This document shows, piece by piece, positions 59,540-64,000 of a stretch of DNA of 64,000 nt. The translations under genes were made by a program, and so were the position numbers. This DNA comes from Lunularia cruciata (lineage: Eukaryota > Streptophyta > Marchantiopsida > Lunulariales > Lunulariaceae): positions 63,838,552 to 63,902,551 of the forward strand of contig OX419756.1 of assembly GCA_948567375.1 (NCBI GenBank), in the 5' to 3' direction. Under the pieces are notes generated by a model, which was given only the letters and a program-made list of their open reading frames with translations, was not told the DNA's origin and searched no databases. Every line of letters begins with the position of its first letter. Positions within the stretch are counted from its first letter, which is position 1.

Positions 59540-61560
59540 TGTCCTCATTGCAAAGTTGTTGCTCAAAAGATTGCACTAACACCAGTGCATGGGTCAAGTT
59601 GGCTATTGGCTACCATGTGGTCTCATATAATAGGTACCCTTCCCAATGTACATGATGATATTCCACATGGTGGGTACGGTGGATGTAATTTTAGAGAATT
59701 CTTTTGACTTCATATTCCTTAATGCCTTCAATGAGTATGAACAAGGTCTAACTTCTTGTATGGAAGGAAAGTGTGGCAATCAAGATGCACATTTGCATAA
59801 TAAGCAAACATGGAACACTAGGTAGATCTTCATGTGTGGTGGTAGGCCATTATGCGGATTTGATGAAGAATGGGAAAATACCCAATAAAACAAGGTCTGA
59901 GCTTACAAGGGCCAACTAACATGAGGTTGGTTGTAGACAACCAGACTTGATCCCCAACATTGAACTCCATGTGCTAACAATGTGCATCTACATATTATTT
60001 TGTTGATTTTGGAGGATCTACAACTTGTGCTTGGCATTCTAGAAAAAAAATTGCTGACATTATCAACCTTGGTAGCCATCAAACATATCTTCATCAAGCT
60101 CAAAAGTGCAAAAGGATGTTCTCTATACATGAGGAAGAATGTTTTGACCTATATGGATGCATTTACTAAATTATTGTAGGCAAGTTCCACCAATGGAAGT
60201 AAGGTGTCCCACCGTTCTTGCTCATCTAAGGTGAAGCCCCAGAGCATGTACTCAATAGTGTAATTAAACTACTATGTTTGCAATCAATTTGTGGATGGTA
60301 AGTTGTGGACATTGCAAGTTTGATTTTGAAGATGCCACAGAGTGTTCTCCAAAAAAATAGTGAATTGAGTGCCTCTTTTATTGATGATCAACACTTGAGA
60401 TAGGCCATGGTGAGAAAAGACTACATCTAAGTACAATTGAGCTAATTGTGGAGCAGTCACATCTTTGATGGTAAGGCACACATGGATCATTTTGCTGAGT
60501 TGGTCAACAAAGACTACAATGGAGTCAAACCCTAAGGTGGTCTTGGGCAATTCACAAAGAAAATCTATGCTTACATACTACCAAGGTTGTGTAGGAGTAG
60601 GGAGAGGTTGAAGGAGTCCGGCAAGAGCTTGGTTAGAAGCTTTATTTTGTTGACAAAGTAGGCAACTTTGAATGTACTCTATCACATCATTGCTCATCTT
60701 AGGCCAATAGTTATGCCATCTACATACATCTAAGGTCTTTTCCACTCCAACATGACTTGCAATGGTAGAATCATGACATTTTGCTAGGATTGTGGTTCCT
60801 ATATATATGACATCCGAGATCCATAACTTGCCATCATAAAAGATGAGTCCTTAGATATTAGTTACACTAGTGGGCGATTGAGCTCCTACAATCTATGGAT
60901 CAGTTTTCATAGCAACAAGAATCCTTGGCTAGAATTTGGGATTCATCTTGACTTATACCACTAGATTATTTCCCATAGGCATCCGAGTGAATGTATCTAC
61001 AAGTTGTTTCTTGCCTTCCAAACATATGATCATCATGTTGAACCGTTGTCTCCACTCTACCCACCAAATCTATCAATGAGATAGATCTTTTTGTATCTCA
61101 AAGTAGACTAAAGGTTTATGGTCTATCATTACTACAAATGCCTTCTTGCCAAGATAATGCTTCCAATGCTTGGTCGCAAGAATAATGACCAACTCTTCTC
61201 ATTCAATGATATGATAGTAATGTTTTGTCAGTAACAACTTTTGAGAGAAATATACAACCGGGTGCTATCCGTCATTCCATTCTTGTTGTAGGACTGCTCC
61301 AATTGCAATGCATGATGCACATGTAGTCAACTTGATTGGATGATTTGGGTCATACCATGTCAAGATTGGTGTATATAGTAATACATCTTTCAATTCTTGA
61401 AAGACCAATTCTTGTATAATTTCTCACATTTACCTTTCCTCCTTGACAAGTAATGCCATTAGAGGTTGTGCAACCTTGGAGAAGTCCTTGACAAATTGAT
61501 GATAGAACCCCATCAATCCTAATAAACTCTTGAGTTGAGTCTGATCTTTTGGAGCACTTT
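59540..61560 (-). pseudogene. Element F chromodomain, integrase, RNase H and RT 3' part
   Basis: Readable islands: integrase core 60,550-60,284 (TLGFDSIVVFVDQLSKMIHV, AQLYLDVVFSHHGLSQVLII) and the tail near 60,130. The chromodomain near 59,760-59,545 and RNase H near 61,330-60,900 are recognisable mainly by nucleotide alignment to element B. Stops and indels are frequent. Confidence 0.75.
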
Positions 61561-63775
61561 TTACTTTTCCTTTCTCTTGGGGAACACATAGTGTGCCTAG
61601 CTATGGAGACTATAGATTAGAGGCTAGAGTTAAACCTGTAACTACTTGATTGAACACACATGTTACCCAACCTTTGGAACCCTCCTTTCTTGTAACTAAT
61701 GTTCTTGTTATTGGGAAGGGTAGTGACGGGCAACCTAACCTATCATCCTAACATGCACTCTTGGTCTGCTGGTCATCATTTCTAGCATTACCAAGGAGAA
61801 ATATAAAATGCTCATAGAAGGAAACAACTAAGCGCAACACCCACACATCAATCCAAACCAATTGGGCCTAAAAACAAGCATGCAAGCACATTGGATCCAA
61901 TCACAAGAATATGGTAACAACTCTCTATGCTTTTTGTCAAAAAAGAGCTTCTTGCTCTTTTTTGACAAAGCCTTCTTGCTCTATCATCAAGGTCATTTCA
62001 ATTTGTACTCCAAGTCTCCTCCAATCTGAACTTCAGATTTCAACAAATTTCTACTCCAAGTGGGTATTCCTATGTTTTCTTGATGGTGAAAACTCTACAA
62101 ACATTTAAAAAAATTGTGTCACTTGAATTCAAACTTTCTAGATGTCAATGTAAAGCTTGTAAGATAATCTTTCCAATGACATAAAATAGGCCTCAATCAG
62201 ATCACCATAGCTGCTCTGAAAACCTCTCAAATTTGGCCAGGTTTTTTGCAACTTTCACCCCAATTTCAAAACCCCTATTTTAGGGTTTGCTCTTGGTTCA
62301 TGGAAAATTCTCCTCAGATTTCTAATTCAAAATTACACTTGATCCTTACAACACTCTGGCACCCTGAACCATCAATCATAGCCACAAGATAGGAGAATTG
62401 ACATTTAATCAAGATGGAAGATAAAATTGCTCAACCGAGCTTATGATAATATTTGTAGCAAAATATTTTGCATCATATCTCACTTTCCATAGATCTAGAG
62501 ACAACCAAATTTTTCACAATAGTTGGTTGTGTTCTTGTCTAAAATTATGCAAATTTTTGTAGCCTAATCAAACCCCAATCCCTCGATGTGGATCAATTCC
62601 TAAGCTGGGCTAACTTGTGAGCTCTATAGACCCAAGTATATTTGATCCAAGACCTTGAATTCTCTATTTCAGGAATTCACATGAAACCTTTGCATAGAGA
62701 TGGAAATTGTAACCAATAACAAGGTTGGAAATTTTCATAAAGTATCTCAAACCACAACTTGGGAAGTGACCAAAACTCCAAACCTGATCATTAGCTCTTC
62801 TCCAACACCTTATATCTCAAAAGATTCAACTTCAATCAATTAGATCTAATTTTAGATTGAACCAAAACTAGAATTTCTTGTGTTTAGAGCTATAAGAACT
62901 CTGCTTTTTCTCCAACACTATTGACAAATCATAAAATGTTTCAAGAAGCTCTCCTAGTTGCTTACTTTGTGCTCTTGGATATGAATTTTACCCCCTTGAC
63001 TCAATTGATGATATCACTCTCAAAATCTCCTCAAATTGTCTGATTTCCATTTCTAGATTGTAGCTTGTCAGCCCCTCTCTCCAATTGTGGTTTCCACTCC
63101 TTGAATGCACTCCTCTAATGGTTGAAAACTCTAGATTCCTTCACTTGAAACACAATTTCTTGGAAATTTATCCTTTAGTCTCTTCACTTTTGACAAATGG
63201 ACCCCACAACTCCACCTTGAAGCTTATGAGAAAATTTCAAGCATTTCCCAACTATAGAAGCACATAGATTGTCAAGTCCTAGACATGTTCATAAGTAAGC
63301 ACCAAAAGGATGATAGGATCCAAGTTTCCCATCACCGACTCCATAAATACCGCCTCAAAATGTACCACCATCCATCTCAAAGTAAGTTGTCACGGTGTAA
63401 AATCTGAAGCATGATGAGAAAAGGATTTGGGAGTGGTAGATTTGGAGCATGGGATATCTCATGCTCAAATGCCTCCTTTGATGCTCTAGCACTTGTGCTC
63501 TGCTACAACTCTCATTCCCAACATCCTCCTCCCTCTCAAGACTCCTTGACTAAAACACATCCGTCTCTCCACTCTCCCTCACCTATATCTATTAGAGCTC
63601 TCAAACATAATAAGATTGTAATCCACATAGAAAATTGCATACATGACCATAGATTACTCACATGGCAATGTCTCATCCATTGGATCTATCATACAACTTA
63701 CTCCACTAATGTAGAGATAACCATAGTTTATTTTTTTACGAGGTGTGTAAACCACAACATGATAGTACCTCATTT
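61561..63775. mobile_element. Unclassified 2.2-kb insertion in element F
   Basis: Element F stops matching its relatives after GGAGCACT (about 61,557) and resumes at AAATGATCTCTATTTTA (about 63,776). The intervening DNA has no recognisable coding domain and no clear inverted or long direct terminal repeats, and I could not settle a target duplication. It is AT-rich, with short frames only. It could be an LTR-type fragment or another non-autonomous element. Confidence 0.5.
61929..61971. repeat. Hairpin with 18-bp arms, 5-nt loop
   Basis: GCTTTTTGTCAAAAAAGAGC (61,929-61,948) pairs with GCTCTTTTTTGACAAAGC (61,954-61,971) with two unpaired T residues, across TTCTT. It lies near the left end of the 2.2-kb insertion. 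Confidence 0.8.
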
Positions 63776-64000
63776 CTAAATGATCTCTATTTTATTTATA
63801 ACCCTTGGATACCTTCTACACTTACTCTATGCCCCAAGAAGTCTACTTTAGATTGCCAAACCTGCACTTTGTGAATTTTGCATACAATTGATTCTGTCAC
63901 AAAATCTAGAGGACTTCTAGCAAATGTTGCTTGTGCTTCATCATCATCTTCTTATAGACTAAGATGACATCAAGGAAAATGATAAAATATTTGTCCAAGT
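63776..64000 (-). pseudogene. Element F RT, 5' continuation at window edge
   Basis: Aligns with element B at about 41,200-41,400 and element D at about 54,860-55,085: the RT thumb/connection region with the YAKFTKC-like segment and the start of the catalytic-box region. Truncated by the window end. Confidence 0.75.

Larger units (their letters stand above)
58944..64000 (-). mobile_element. Ty3/gypsy chromovirus F (decayed, partial, interrupted)
   Basis: A minus-strand element running off the right edge. It has the 3' LTR at 58,944-59,528, chromodomain and integrase remnants at about 59,540-60,800, RNase H at about 60,900-61,330 and the RT 3' part to about 61,560. The RT then resumes at about 63,776 (matching the region of element B near 41,200-41,400) up to 64,000. 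Gag and the 5' LTR lie outside the window. It is more decayed than B, C or D. Confidence 0.85.

Overview
The window looks like nuclear DNA from a land plant, probably not a flowering plant. It has two spliced plant genes, nested plant-type Ty3/gypsy chromoviruses and two plastid-derived scraps. Around the conserved residues, the psbB (CP47) scrap reads more like bryophyte, lycophyte or fern plastids than seed-plant ones. That placement is inference from remembered families; the exact group cannot be fixed by eye.

Layout. Positions 1-6,400 are AT-rich and hold no recognisable gene: a 65-bp tandem duplication, a decayed minisatellite of roughly 110-160-bp units inside a larger duplication (about 3,120-4,575), and two related MITE-like elements in opposite orientation. 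Positions 6,400-32,500 are the gene-bearing part. A two-exon MATE transporter of the DTX48-50 type lies on the minus strand (13,768 to 11,252), with a near-perfect foldback about 430 bp beyond its stop. About 12 kb of gene-free, low-complexity sequence follows. Next is a nine-exon LEC14B/DCAF11-like WD40 gene, also minus strand (31,551 to 25,693). Its intron 3 carries a decayed plastid trnR-ACG fragment whose anticodon now reads AAG.

From about 32,500 to the end nearly everything is transposon. A decayed gag/protease element (33,560-37,365) contains a solo LTR. Chromovirus C (plus strand, 37,366-51,074) was split by the younger chromovirus B (minus strand, 38,364-45,018), which has a perfect 5-bp target duplication. 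C also carries 268 bp of plastid psbB set cleanly between two codons upstream of its chromodomain. Chromovirus D (minus, 52,208-58,505) and chromovirus F (minus, 58,944 to the window edge) both landed in an older sequence that encodes coiled-coil-like remnants. F is in turn interrupted by about 2.2 kb of unclassified DNA. B, C and D share an LTR family with 8-bp inverted ends, an initiator-Met-tRNA primer site, a gag stop just inside an overlapping -1 pol frame, a PR-RT-RNaseH-IN-chromodomain order and a pre-gag coding leader.

The two genes are independent: one is an endomembrane or plasma-membrane transporter, the other a probable CUL4-DDB1 ubiquitin-ligase substrate receptor. No virus, CRISPR array, operon or rRNA was found. 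The most unusual signals are the plastid scraps, the pre-gag leader, a protease active site lacking Ser/Thr in every legible copy, and premature stops that fit cytosine-methylation decay.
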